From an uncultured Pelagibacteraceae bacterium (GTDB taxonomy: Bacteria; Pseudomonadota; Alphaproteobacteria; Pelagibacterales; Pelagibacteraceae), in the NCBI GenBank assembly GCA_902560075.1, contig CACEKE010000001.1, forward strand, positions 124,001-188,000: a stretch of DNA of 64,000 nucleotides. The letters run 5' to 3'. A program made the translations under genes and the position numbers. Under the pieces are notes generated by a model that saw only the letters and a program-made list of their open reading frames with translations, was not told where the DNA came from and did not search any database. Below are positions 9,171-18,097 of this stretch, one piece after another; the first letter of the stretch is position 1; every line of letters starts with the position of its first letter.

Positions 9171-9795
9171 TTTTTTTTTCAATAGCATCTGACATTTTTT
9201 TTATCATCATCTTTTTATTTAAAATGTCAGTTCTTATCAAAATTGCATCTTTAGCTTTTTTTAGTGGGCTATGCTTTCTTTTTTTATCCATTGAAGTACG
9301 TTTGCTTAAAGATTTACTAACTTCTTTTAATGATATTTTTTTTTTTAAATCAACCCATCTCCTATAACTTGCTTTTTTAAGACTACATTTAAAGTAAAAT
9401 GCAATATCATATTTAGGATTTTTTTTTAATATTGTGGACGCAATGTCCCTACCCTCAACGCAAATTCTTTTGTTATTTTTAATTAATTTTTTTTGTGTTT
9501 TCTTCATAATCAATCTAACATTTTTAATTTTAGCTAATGGACCTACATGTTCATCAATTTTTTGTGTATGAAGATTTAATTTTGATATATTTTTATAATT
9601 AATACTCTTAAATTTTTTATTTAAAAACATAATTAAATTTTTAGGTTTGTTATCAATAATCAATTTACTCGCATATCTATAAAGTAATCCAGAGTTTATA
9701 AGTAGTAATTTATATTTTTTTGATATTAATTTTGCTCCGGTACTTTTTCCACTAGCCGCTTCGCCATCACATGCAATAATCAATGATTTTTTCAT
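9163..9795 (-). CDS. cmk: Cytidylate kinase
   Basis: 210 aa. Walker A loop GEAASGKST at residues 11-19, and the CMP-kinase signature CVEGRDIASTILKKNPKYDIAFYF in the centre, followed by the lid-like Arg/Lys-rich stretch. It phosphorylates CMP and dCMP to the diphosphates for nucleic-acid synthesis. Slightly shorter and more Lys-rich than enterobacterial CMK, as expected for this AT-rich genome. Its stop region shares the octamer TTAATTAA with the stop of the convergent CoA-transferase gene. Confidence 0.88.
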   Translation of the reverse strand: MKKSLIIACDGEAASGKSTGAKLISKKYKLLLINSGLLYRYASKLIIDNKPKNLIMFLNKKFKSINYKNISKLNLHTQKIDEHVGPLAKIKNVRLIMKKTQKKLIKNNKRICVEGRDIASTILKKNPKYDIAFYFKCSLKKASYRRWVDLKKKISLKEVSKSLSKRTSMDKKRKHSPLKKAKDAILIRTDILNKKMMIKKMSDAIEKKIN

Positions 9796-9855
9796 AAATT
9801 ATGAATGAATTTATTATATTTTATTAAGAAATTTTTTAAAAGAAATATAAATTAA

Positions 9856-10377
9856 TTATTGATCGTTTGTATCGGAAGCATCTGAAGCATTGGCAGTCTC
9901 TTGATCTTTTAATTCATCAATTGAGACTTCGGCTTCTTCGCTCTCTTCGCTAGGAATTTCTTGAGAAACTTGATCTGTTGAATTTTGTAATTCATTTAAA
10001 TCATCTTTAGATACTTGTATTTTCTCTGGTATTTTTCTAGCTCTTTTAGATGGTAGTATTGGAACACCACTTTTTGAAATTTCACCTTTATATAAATTTT
10101 CGAAATCATCACCTACTTCTTCATCCTCTTCAGAAGTTTCATCAACTTGTTCCACATGTTTTCTTAACTTATAAACTGCACTATCAGTTAAATCTGAAAC
10201 CTTAACATTTTCGTTAGCAATTTCTCTAAGGGCTATAACAGTATTTTTGTCATTATCTCTATCAACAGTTGCTTCTAGACCTGAATTTAGTTGTGTTGCT
10301 CTTTCTTTAGCAACAAGCACTAGCTCATAAGGACTGTCAACTTTATCGATGCAATCTTCTACTGTTACTCTAGCCAT
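9856..10377 (-). CDS. rpoZ: RNA polymerase omega subunit with acidic C-terminal extension
   Basis: The first about 65 residues match omega ([30 protein letters not shown] and [11 protein letters not shown]). Omega binds beta-prime and assists RNA polymerase assembly. At 173 aa it is roughly twice the length of E. coli omega. The extra C-terminal part contains a basic patch ([13 protein letters not shown]) and long Glu/Asp/Ser-rich low-complexity tracts. The extension's function is unknown. Start chosen at the canonical MARVTVEDC. Confidence 0.92.
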   Translation of the reverse strand: MARVTVEDCIDKVDSPYELVLVAKERATQLNSGLEATVDRDNDKNTVIALREIANENVKVSDLTDSAVYKLRKHVEQVDETSEEDEEVGDDFENLYKGEISKSGVPILPSKRARKIPEKIQVSKDDLNELQNSTDQVSQEIPSEESEEAEVSIDELKDQETANASDASDTNDQ

Positions 10378-10415
10378 GCGAGGTATTTATACTTGGTTAA
10401 GGAATAAATCAAGTT

Positions 10416-11627
10416 TTAATTATATAACTTAGGATTTAGTTTTCCTCTTATAGAAAATAAAGAAATAAGAGAAATCGATATGTATATTGCTGATATCACT
10501 CCAATTTGCTCTATAGAAAAACCCCTATCTATTAAATAACCAAATAAAGCAGTTCCAAATGCCGTTGCAAATACCATTAATGCAGTTGTTAAGGCTTTTA
10601 TTGATCCAATATATTTTACACCATAAATTTCTGCCCATGTTGAAGATCCTAGTACGTTTGCAAATCCATTAGATATTCCGATTAATCCGAGAAAAATAAA
10701 AGCTGTAAAAGACTGATCAAAATAAATGATTACAAAGACTGAAATCAATAAAGGTATATTCATATAAACAATTAATTTTCTGCTAGTAAATTTATCTATT
10801 AAAATTCCAGATATGATTAAAGTTATAACAGACAAAATTGAGTAAGCCATAAAAGATTGCGCAATTATATAAGGGCCCCAATTTTTTGAGCTTAAAATAA
10901 ATGATTGATAAACGAAAGTTCCAGTTGCTATCCAAGGCATAGCCAACATATTTGCACAAATAATATAAAATCTATAATCTTTTAAAACTTCAATTCTTTT
11001 CCAATTTTTAATATTTTTTTCTTTTTGTTTCTCTTTTCCATCTGTTTCTCTAGACTCGAAATTGAGATTCTTTACTAAAAAATATGAAGCTAAAGGCAAA
11101 ATTATTAAAACTATTAGAGAAATAGATTTCCATATAGTTTTCCAATCGTAAATTGATAAAAGATAAATAATTAATACAGGTAAAATAAATTCTGCTGAAG
11201 ACAAACCAAACCAGCTAGTGCTTAAAGCTTTCCCACGAGATTTTGTAAAATATCTTGATACTGTAGTCGTTGCTGTGTGAGACATCATGCCTTGACCAGA
11301 GAATCTCATAAAGAATATAGCTAAGAATAATAGAAAAGTTGATGATATAGTTGAAAAAAAAAAACTAGAAAATGATAACAATAAAATTACAAAAAATGCA
11401 AATTTTGATATATTTATGTCGTCTATTTTTTTCCCAAACCAAATTAAAACAAAACTACTTAGCAAAGTTGCTGAAGCATAAATTGAACCAAATTGTCCAT
11501 GCGTAATTGATAATTCGTTTCTTATACTAGTATTAAATAACCCTAAAAAAAAACTCTGTCCAAAACTTGAAAAAAATGTAAATATAAAACCAAATAAAAT
11601 TACTTTTAAACTTAAATTTTTAAACAT
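10416..11627 (-). CDS. Major facilitator superfamily transporter
   Basis: 403 aa with 12 predicted membrane segments. The MFS motif between helices 2 and 3 is recognisable (FVLIWFGKKIDDINIS), and a second-half counterpart appears as SGILIDKFTSRKLIVY. A basic cytoplasmic loop rich in Glu and Lys (SRETDGKEKQKEKNIKN) separates the two six-helix halves. It is a secondary transporter in the inner membrane; nothing in the sequence identifies the substrate. It diverges from the dehydrogenase gene at 11633 with only five bases between start codons, so the two genes' promoters must lie inside each other's coding regions. Confidence 0.85.
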   Translation of the reverse strand: MFKNLSLKVILFGFIFTFFSSFGQSFFLGLFNTSIRNELSITHGQFGSIYASATLLSSFVLIWFGKKIDDINISKFAFFVILLLSFSSFFFSTISSTFLLFLAIFFMRFSGQGMMSHTATTTVSRYFTKSRGKALSTSWFGLSSAEFILPVLIIYLLSIYDWKTIWKSISLIVLIILPLASYFLVKNLNFESRETDGKEKQKEKNIKNWKRIEVLKDYRFYIICANMLAMPWIATGTFVYQSFILSSKNWGPYIIAQSFMAYSILSVITLIISGILIDKFTSRKLIVYMNIPLLISVFVIIYFDQSFTAFIFLGLIGISNGFANVLGSSTWAEIYGVKYIGSIKALTTALMVFATAFGTALFGYLIDRGFSIEQIGVISAIYISISLISLFSIRGKLNPKLYN

Positions 11628-11632
11628 ATTAA

Positions 11633-12502
11633 ATGACTTGTAACGTAGCTTTCATTGGTCTTGGTGTCATGGGATATCCGATGGCTGGTTATATATCAAA
11701 AGGTGGACATAATGTAACTGTTTTTAATAGAACAAAATCAAAAGCAGAAAAATGGATTAGTGAATTTGAAGGTAAATTGGCCAACACACCTGAAGAGGCA
11801 GCAAAAGATGCTGAGTATATATTTACCTGCGTTGGAAATGATAACGATTTAAGAGAAGTGACCTTTGGTGATAAAGGAGCTTTTAAAAGTATTAAAAAAG
11901 GATCAGTTTATATTGATAATACAACTGCGTCCGCAAAAATAGCAAAAGAAATTTATGACTATGCAAAAAAAAATGGTTTTGGTTCCTTAGATGCTCCTGT
12001 TTCAGGCGGACAAGCTGGAGCAGAAAATGGTGCTCTTACTGTAATGATAGGAGGGGATCAAGCTGACTTTGACAAAGCTAAAGACAAAATTGAGTGTTAC
12101 AGTAAGAAAATGAAACTATTGGGTGGACCGGGAAATGGACAACTAGCAAAAATGGTAAATCAAATATGTATTGCTGGTTTAGTGCAAGGATTATCAGAAG
12201 GTATTAATTTTGGTATGAAAGCTGGATTAAATATGGAAGATGTAATTGAAGTTATTTCTAAAGGTGCAGCTCAATCTTGGCAAATGGAAAACAGATATAA
12301 GACAATGATTAATGATAAATTTGATTTTGGTTTTGCTGTAGATTGGATGAGAAAAGATCTTAAAATCGCAATGGATGAAGCTAAAAATAATGGTTCATTG
12401 TTACCTGTAACAGAACTTGTTGATAAATATTACTCAGAAGTACAGGATATGGGTGGAAACAGATTAGATACTTCAAGCTTAATCAAGAGATTTAGGAAGT
12501 AA
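11633..12502 (+). CDS. NAD(P)-dependent 3-hydroxyisobutyrate-type dehydrogenase
   Basis: 289 aa of the beta-hydroxyacid dehydrogenase family. It shows the Rossmann motif GLGVMGYPMAGYI starting at residue 9, the substrate-binding loop DAPVSGGQAGAENGALTVMIGG and the catalytic lysine region GNGQLAKMVNQ. Members oxidise 3-hydroxyisobutyrate or reduce tartronate semialdehyde or succinic semialdehyde; the substrate cannot be resolved here. The gene is followed after 6 bp by an FMN oxidase-like gene, probably co-transcribed. The start fits the family N-terminus exactly, leaving a 5-bp divergent gap to the MFS gene. Confidence 0.88.
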   Translation: MTCNVAFIGLGVMGYPMAGYISKGGHNVTVFNRTKSKAEKWISEFEGKLANTPEEAAKDAEYIFTCVGNDNDLREVTFGDKGAFKSIKKGSVYIDNTTASAKIAKEIYDYAKKNGFGSLDAPVSGGQAGAENGALTVMIGGDQADFDKAKDKIECYSKKMKLLGGPGNGQLAKMVNQICIAGLVQGLSEGINFGMKAGLNMEDVIEVISKGAAQSWQMENRYKTMINDKFDFGFAVDWMRKDLKIAMDEAKNNGSLLPVTELVDKYYSEVQDMGGNRLDTSSLIKRFRK

Positions 12503-12508
12503 TATTGT

Positions 12509-13108
12509 ATGCAGCCAGCATACTATGAAGATTTAAAAGAAATTCAGAATAAGTATTGGTCAATGCTTGATGACGCTGTAAAAAATAGAAATTCACCTTT
12601 TAGAATTCCTGTATTTATTTGTTCAGACCAAAATGAAATTGATGGTAGGATAGTTGTGTTAAGAAAATCAGATAGAAGTAATAATCTTTTACAATTTCAT
12701 ACTGATTTAAGATCTTCTAAAATAAATATTTTAAACAAAAACAAAAATGCATCACTAGTTTTTTATGACAAAGAAGAAAAAATTCAATTGCGAGTAAAAG
12801 TAGAATGTATAATTAATAATAAAAATTCTATAACTGAGGACTCTTGGAAAAAAACACAACATATAAGTAGAAGATGTTATTTAACTGATGATCCACCTGG
12901 AACAATTTCAAATAATCCAACCTCAGGAATGATTTCAAAATTAGAAGATTTTGATTACACGATGGAACAAAGTGAAGAAGGGTATAAAAATTTTACAGTT
13001 ATTCAATGTAAAATTAAATCTATTGAGTGGCTTTATTTAGCAGCAAAAGGGCATAGAAGAGCTAAGTTTGATTTTGAAAATAAAAAGGAAAGTTGGTTAG
13101 TACCTTGA
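12509..13108 (+). CDS. Pyridoxamine 5'-phosphate oxidase-like FMN-binding protein
   Basis: 199 aa with the split-barrel FMN-binding fold pattern: DGRIVVLRKSDRSNNLLQFHTDLRSSKINIL (FMN phosphate contacts), ASLVFYDKEEKIQLRVKVEC and a C-terminal IEWLYLAAKGHRRAKFDF. True PdxH enzymes oxidise PNP or PMP to PLP. This protein resembles the broader family of such proteins of unknown substrate found in alphaproteobacteria, so PLP synthesis is not assured. The stop codon TGA overlaps the probable TTG start of the next gene. Confidence 0.75.
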   Translation: MQPAYYEDLKEIQNKYWSMLDDAVKNRNSPFRIPVFICSDQNEIDGRIVVLRKSDRSNNLLQFHTDLRSSKINILNKNKNASLVFYDKEEKIQLRVKVECIINNKNSITEDSWKKTQHISRRCYLTDDPPGTISNNPTSGMISKLEDFDYTMEQSEEGYKNFTVIQCKIKSIEWLYLAAKGHRRAKFDFENKKESWLVP

Positions 13109-13500
13109 CGAAAAAATATAAAGCAATGGTCCTCTCATGTATAGATCCAAGATTTCAGAAAAAAGTATATAATTATTTAAAAAATAAAAAGCTTTCAGGG
13201 AAATATAGTTCATTTACAATAGCAGGTTCTGCCATAGGCGTAACTAATAAAAAATTTAAAAAATGGCATAAAACATTTTGGGATAATCTAGACATATCAA
13301 TTAAATTACATAAAATATCCAAATTAATCGTTATTAACCATGAAGATTGTGGTGCAGCAAAAATTGTTAATAATAATAAAAAATTTAATTCGTTAATTGA
13401 AAAAAAAATTCACAAGGAGTCTTTTAAAAATATGAAGAAAATTATAACTAAAAGATATCCTTATTTGAAAGTAAGTTGTACAACATTATCTCTAAGGTAA
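13105..13500 (+). CDS. Small beta-carbonic-anhydrase-like protein
   Basis: About 131 aa. The zinc-site pattern of beta-carbonic anhydrases is present in short form: CIDPRF near the N-terminus (C-x-D-x-R) and NHEDCGAA (H-x-x-C) in the middle. It is much shorter than canonical enzymes (about 200 aa), lacking the C-terminal region, so activity is uncertain. I take TTG at 13105, whose TTGA overlaps the preceding stop, as the start; TTG at 13093 and ATG at 13126 are alternatives. Lysine-rich throughout. Confidence 0.6.
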   Translation: MTKKYKAMVLSCIDPRFQKKVYNYLKNKKLSGKYSSFTIAGSAIGVTNKKFKKWHKTFWDNLDISIKLHKISKLIVINHEDCGAAKIVNNNKKFNSLIEKKIHKESFKNMKKIITKRYPYLKVSCTTLSLR

Positions 13501-13501
13501 A

Positions 13502-15472
13502 ATGTCATTAGAAAAACAAGCTGTAGAGGCATTTAGAAATAATAATTTTAATGAGTCATTAAAATTATTAAAAAAATTTATTGAAACAAACCCAAATTCA
13601 AATGAAGCATACAATTTTTTAGGAATCGTTTATTTAAAGTTAAAAAAATATGATTTTGCAAAAAATTCTTGGGAAAAAGCAAATAACATTAACGCAAATT
13701 ATATTGATCCATTAATAAATATTGCAAATTTATTTATTCAGGAGGAAAAATTTGAGATTGCAATAAGCTATTTAAATAAAGCACTTTTAATTGAACCGGA
13801 GAATTTTAAATTAAGTTTAATGTTAGGTAATACTTTTATGATGATAAATAAATTTGAGAAAGCTTTAGAAAATTTAAATTCTGCAATCAAAATTAATTCT
13901 AATAACTTTGAGCCTTATTATTTAAAAGGATTGGTCTATAACAATATGAATAAGTTGGAAGATGCGATTAAAAATTTTAATTTATCTTTGAGTTTTAATC
14001 AATCTCATCAAGATACGTTGTATTCTCTTGCAGTTTCCTATCGAGAAATTAAAAATTTTGTAAAATCAAGAGAAATTTTTATAAAACTTTATGAGTTAAA
14101 TAATAATTACAATTACCTCTTAGGATCTATATTTTTCATAAATAATAGAATTTGTAATTGGATTAACTATGAAAAAAATATGGAATTGATTAAAAAAAAA
14201 ATTTTGAACAACGAAAAATCTATAACGCCCTGGGCAGCCTTATCAATTTTCGACTCACCCGAGATACAAATGATTAATACAAAAATTTATACAGATTTTG
14301 AAAATACTCAAAAAAAAGAAATAGATATAAAAAAAAATACTAATGAAAAAATTAATATAGGATACTTTTCTGGTAATTTTTGTAAGCATGCAGTTGCTTT
14401 TCAAATAAATAAAATGTTGCAACAGCATAATACAAAAAAATTTAATATTTATATATTTAACTTTACAAATTCTCATAATAATTTGATTAAAAATGAATAT
14501 AAAAATATTAAAGAAATATTTAATGTTTCGGACTTGAGTGATGTTGAAATAGTTAATCTCTCAAAAAAAAACAAGATAGACATTGCAATAGATTTGATGG
14601 GTTTTACTAAAGGAAATCGTTTCAATATTTTTAAACAAAGGTGTGCCCCACTACAAGTAAACTTTTTAGGATATGCTGGAACTTCGGCGATTAAAAATAT
14701 GGATTATTTAATTGCAGATAGCACAGTTGTTAATAGTTCAAATAGGCAATTTTTTACAGAAAATATTATTTTTATGCCAAATTCGTTTATGGTTAATGAC
14801 GATGATCTAAATATTGATAACATAAATTTTAAAAGATCAGATTTGAAAACAAATGATGTCAATTTAATTTTTTGCTCTCTTAATAAAAATTATAAAATTA
14901 ATCCTAAAATTTTTAGTTTATGGATGCAAATTTTAAAAAAAGTGGATGGTTCTATTTTATTACTTAATTATGCAGATGATATTGCAAAGTATAATATTTT
15001 AGAAAATTGTAAAAATTTTAATGTTCCTAAGCAAAGAATAAAATTTTTAGAATATACAAAAAGTTACAATGAATATTTATCAAAAATTAAAAATGTTGAT
15101 ATTTTTTTAGATACATTTCCATATTCTGCTCACTCCACTGGAAGTAGTGCATTATGGTGCGGGATCCCAATTATTACAAAAAGTGGAAATAGTTTTACAA
15201 GTAATGTTGCATCAAGCATGCTCAAAGCTTTAGATCTTGAAGAATTGATAACTATAAACGATGAAGAATATATAAAATTAGCTATTAGCATGGCTAAAGA
15301 TAAAGAAATTTTAAAAAAAATAAAATTAAAGTTAAAAAATAACAAATTATCAAAATCATTATTTAACACAAAAAAATATACCAGAAATATCGAAAGAGCA
15401 TTTGAAAATATTTACTCATTGAAATGTAAAAATAAAAAGCTTGTTGATTTTGAAGTTAATAAATTATTATAA
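13502..15472 (+). CDS. TPR protein with O-GlcNAc transferase (SPINDLY/GT41-like) domain
   Basis: 656 aa. Residues 1 to about 210 form five to six tetratricopeptide repeats (for example NSNEAYNFLGIVYLKLKKYD and NFEPYYLKGLVYNNMNKLED). Residues about 280-640 match the bacterial GT41 catalytic region, with IGYFSGNFCKHAVAF, a PLQVNFLGYAGTSA segment, FLDTFPYSAHSTGSSALWCGIP and the UDP-contacting SGNSFTSNVASSMLKAL. Such enzymes attach a sugar to Ser/Thr or Asn of proteins, or act in surface glycan synthesis. The gene starts one base after the previous stop. The acceptor is unknown. Confidence 0.82.
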   Translation: MSLEKQAVEAFRNNNFNESLKLLKKFIETNPNSNEAYNFLGIVYLKLKKYDFAKNSWEKANNINANYIDPLINIANLFIQEEKFEIAISYLNKALLIEPENFKLSLMLGNTFMMINKFEKALENLNSAIKINSNNFEPYYLKGLVYNNMNKLEDAIKNFNLSLSFNQSHQDTLYSLAVSYREIKNFVKSREIFIKLYELNNNYNYLLGSIFFINNRICNWINYEKNMELIKKKILNNEKSITPWAALSIFDSPEIQMINTKIYTDFENTQKKEIDIKKNTNEKINIGYFSGNFCKHAVAFQINKMLQQHNTKKFNIYIFNFTNSHNNLIKNEYKNIKEIFNVSDLSDVEIVNLSKKNKIDIAIDLMGFTKGNRFNIFKQRCAPLQVNFLGYAGTSAIKNMDYLIADSTVVNSSNRQFFTENIIFMPNSFMVNDDDLNIDNINFKRSDLKTNDVNLIFCSLNKNYKINPKIFSLWMQILKKVDGSILLLNYADDIAKYNILENCKNFNVPKQRIKFLEYTKSYNEYLSKIKNVDIFLDTFPYSAHSTGSSALWCGIPIITKSGNSFTSNVASSMLKALDLEELITINDEEYIKLAISMAKDKEILKKIKLKLKNNKLSKSLFNTKKYTRNIERAFENIYSLKCKNKKLVDFEVNKLL

Positions 15473-15493
15473 TTAAATATTTTTTGATGTATT

Positions 15494-16006
15494 TTAAAAT
15501 ACTGACTTTAGATATTTTTTCCAATTATTTTGGTATCTAATTGCATTTTGCTTCATTGCTTCAATTTCTTCTTCTGTGACCTGTCTTACAATTTTTCCAG
15601 GAGATCCCATAACTAATGAATTGTCTGGTATTACTTTATTTTCAGTAATTAATGCTCTTGCACCAATTAGACAATTCTTTCCAATTTTTGATCCATTAAG
15701 TAGAACTGCACCTATTCCAATTAAACTGTTATCATCAATTGAACAACCATGAAGCATTACTAAATGACCCACAGTAACATTTTTTCCAACCTTTAAAGGA
15801 TAACCCGGATCAGTATGAAGTACGCAACTGTCTTGGACATTTGACCCCTCTCCTATGTAGATATTTTCTATATCTCCCCTTAAAGTAGCATTAAACCAAA
15901 CACTGGTATTTTTTTCTAATGTAACATCACCTATTACAACGGCATTAGGCGCGACCCAGTTTTCACCAGAGTTTTTTGGTTTTTTATCTTCCAAATCGTA
16001 AAACAT
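15494..16006 (-). CDS. Gamma-carbonic-anhydrase family left-handed beta-helix protein
   Basis: 170 aa. Hexapeptide repeats run through the protein (VIGDVTLEKNTSVWFNATLRGD, VGKNVTVGHLVMLHGC), with the histidines of SCVLHTD, VGHLVMLHG in the positions of the family zinc ligands. A short C-terminal helix (TEEEIEAMKQNAIRYQ) closes the helix as usual. Proteins of this YrdA/PaaY-type group are trimeric; some hydrate CO2, others are of unknown function. Convergent with the upstream TPR gene (21-bp gap) and divergent from the redoxin (20 bp). Confidence 0.86.
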   Translation of the reverse strand: MFYDLEDKKPKNSGENWVAPNAVVIGDVTLEKNTSVWFNATLRGDIENIYIGEGSNVQDSCVLHTDPGYPLKVGKNVTVGHLVMLHGCSIDDNSLIGIGAVLLNGSKIGKNCLIGARALITENKVIPDNSLVMGSPGKIVRQVTEEEIEAMKQNAIRYQNNWKKYLKSVF

Positions 16007-16026
16007 AAATTATAAATAATCATAAC

Positions 16027-16578
16027 ATGTCACTTACAAAAACACCAATGTGCGATTTTGGAAAACAAGCTGACAATTTTAAACTAAAGTCAACTGATGG
16101 TAAATTTTTAACGTTAGACGATCTAAAAGGTAAAAATGGAACATTAATAATGTTCATCTGTAATCATTGTCCGTATGTTAAGGCTATTATATCTGATGTT
16201 GTAAAAGATACTAATGTACTCTCGAAATTAGGAGTGAATTCTGTAGCAATCTGCTCTAATGATGTTGTTAATTATCCAGAGGATTCATTTGAAAATATGA
16301 GTATATTTTCAAAAAAAAATAATTTTAATTTTTCATATTTACACGATGAAACTCAAGAGGTTGCAAAAAAATATGGAGCTGTATGTACACCTGATTTTTT
16401 TGGGTATAATGGAAATTTAGAGCTTCAATATAGGGGAAGGGTAAGAGAGCTAAAAGACTTAAAACCAATAAGGGATGGAGATAGTGATCTTTTATTAGCA
16501 ATGACACAAATATCAAAAACAGGTAATGGGCCAAAAGAGCAAATTCCGAGTATGGGCTGTAATATTAAGTGGAAATAA
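16027..16578 (+). CDS. Thioredoxin-like (AhpC/TSA-type) redoxin
   Basis: 183 aa with a peroxiredoxin/thioredoxin fold. Residues 15-40 resemble the AhpC/TSA N-terminus (NFKLKSTDGKFLTLDDLKG), followed by IMFICNHCPYVKAI, where the CxxC-equivalent is Cys-Asn-His-Cys-Pro (the family's NHCPYV motif). Later YLHDETQEVAKKYGAVCTPDFF supplies the cis-Pro loop. Role: cytosolic thiol-disulfide exchange or peroxide reduction; the partner is unknown. No signal peptide is visible. Confidence 0.82.
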   Translation: MSLTKTPMCDFGKQADNFKLKSTDGKFLTLDDLKGKNGTLIMFICNHCPYVKAIISDVVKDTNVLSKLGVNSVAICSNDVVNYPEDSFENMSIFSKKNNFNFSYLHDETQEVAKKYGAVCTPDFFGYNGNLELQYRGRVRELKDLKPIRDGDSDLLLAMTQISKTGNGPKEQIPSMGCNIKWK

Positions 16579-16582
16579 CATA

Positions 16583-17665
16583 ATGAACTTGATTGTTACA
16601 AGAACTTTTCCGCCAACTATTGGTGGCATGCAAAATCTTATGTGGGGTTTGGCTAATGCAGTATCTAAAATTGATTTAGTAAAAGTTTATGCTGATTATG
16701 AATTAAATCATGACTCTTTTGATGAAAAGGTATCATTTTCGATAGAGAGAATTAAAGGTTTTAAACTATTTCAAAAATACAGAAAAGCTTATTTAGTTAA
16801 TGAATATTTGAAATCAAATAAAAATGTAAAGAATATAATTGCTGATCACTGGAAAAGTTTAGAACATATAAAAACTAATAAAAATAAAATCTGCCTAATA
16901 CATTCAAAGGAAATAAATCATGACAATGGTAGTAATCTTAATAAAAGAGTATTGAAAGTTCTTAATAATGTTAACATAATTATAGCAAATTCAGAGTTCA
17001 CAAAAAATTTAGCAATAGAAAGAGGTGTTAATTCAAATCTTATAAAAGTTATAAACCCTGGTGTAAATGATACTAAAGAAATCAGTAAACAAAATTTAAA
17101 AAAAGCTGATGATTTATTAATAAACAAATCGCCAAGACTAATTACAGTTTCACGTTTTGATAAAAGAAAAAATCATGCAAAAGTAATGATGTCTATAAGA
17201 AATTTGAAAACAAAATATCCGAATATAATCTATACTTGTATAGGATATGGTGACGAAGAAGAAAGACTTAAAAAACTTTGTAGAGAACTTATTATAGAGG
17301 ATCAAGTTTTATTTTTAAAAGGTATTTCTGAGGAGTTAAAAAATGCGCTTATTTCAAAATCTAATATTTTTATTATGCCATCGATTATACACGAAAAATC
17401 TGTAGAGGGTTTTGGTATTTCTTTCATAGAGGCGGCCCAATATGGTATTCCATCAATAGGTGGAAAAGATGGTGGAGCATCAGATGCAATTATTCACGAA
17501 AAGACTGGTTTAATATGTGATGGCAATAATCTAGATGAAATTTATAGTGCAATAAATAAATTGTTAGAAAACAAAACTTATATTGAATATGGTGAAGCAG
17601 CAAAAGAAAACTCTAAGAAGTTTCATTGGAGTAAAATAATTGAAAACTATAAAAGAATCTTATAA
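16583..17665 (+). CDS. Glycosyltransferase family 4 (GT-B)
   Basis: 360 aa from the ATG at 16583, which begins with the classical MNLIVTRTFPPTIGGMQNLM. The longer reading from 16526 overlaps the redoxin gene and adds irrelevant residues. GT4 features: the N-terminal PPTIGGMQ loop, LITVSRFDKRKNHAKVM, IYTCIGYGDEEERLKKL, and the nucleotide-sugar site EKSVEGFGISFIEAAQYGIPSIGG. It transfers an activated sugar, probably in lipopolysaccharide or exopolysaccharide synthesis. Confidence 0.88.
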   Translation: MNLIVTRTFPPTIGGMQNLMWGLANAVSKIDLVKVYADYELNHDSFDEKVSFSIERIKGFKLFQKYRKAYLVNEYLKSNKNVKNIIADHWKSLEHIKTNKNKICLIHSKEINHDNGSNLNKRVLKVLNNVNIIIANSEFTKNLAIERGVNSNLIKVINPGVNDTKEISKQNLKKADDLLINKSPRLITVSRFDKRKNHAKVMMSIRNLKTKYPNIIYTCIGYGDEEERLKKLCRELIIEDQVLFLKGISEELKNALISKSNIFIMPSIIHEKSVEGFGISFIEAAQYGIPSIGGKDGGASDAIIHEKTGLICDGNNLDEIYSAINKLLENKTYIEYGEAAKENSKKFHWSKIIENYKRIL

Positions 17666-17674
17666 TTTAAGAGT

Positions 17675-18097
17675 ATGATCGAAAAATTTAATAATGTTTG
17701 GTATTTAGCAATTTTTTTAATACATTTTTTAGGAATTGGTGTTTATGCATTTCAAACAATTTTTCAAACGAGAAAATTTTGTACTAAATTTGAAATAGAT
17801 GACAGTGCATTTACAATGATCAGATTTGTAGGAGCATTTATGCTCGCTAATTTTTTAATGGCAGTTTATATTTTATTTATAAGAAGAAATGGAATAGTGG
17901 CAGCTGGATCTTTTTTTAATTTAGTATTTTTGTCAAATTTGTGTATTTTTTTAGTAAACTGTTATTCAATACTTATAGATAAAACTGGAATAACAACTCC
18001 GGAAAAATCTAAGGAAGGTATAATTGCACCTTTAATATTTACTGCTTTAAGTGCTGCTCTCTGTTATGGTTTAGCAGATAAAATATATCTCTACTAA
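17675..18097 (+). CDS. Hypothetical four-helix membrane protein
   Basis: 140 aa with four hydrophobic segments (about residues 8-27, 48-68, 76-98 and 118-136). A polar segment with TRKFCTKFEIDDS lies between helices 1 and 2. I recognise no family. It follows the GT4 gene by 9 bp and ends tail-to-tail with the GT9 gene, sharing a CTAA tetranucleotide that contains both stops. Function unknown. Confidence 0.7.
   Translation: MIEKFNNVWYLAIFLIHFLGIGVYAFQTIFQTRKFCTKFEIDDSAFTMIRFVGAFMLANFLMAVYILFIRRNGIVAAGSFFNLVFLSNLCIFLVNCYSILIDKTGITTPEKSKEGIIAPLIFTALSAALCYGLADKIYLY

Noticed and set aside
14255-14476. Minus-strand 73-aa hydrophobic frame inside the O-GlcNAc-transferase-like gene
   Set aside because: Arises from Lys/Asn codons read in reverse; the sense reading is a clear TPR/GT41 protein.
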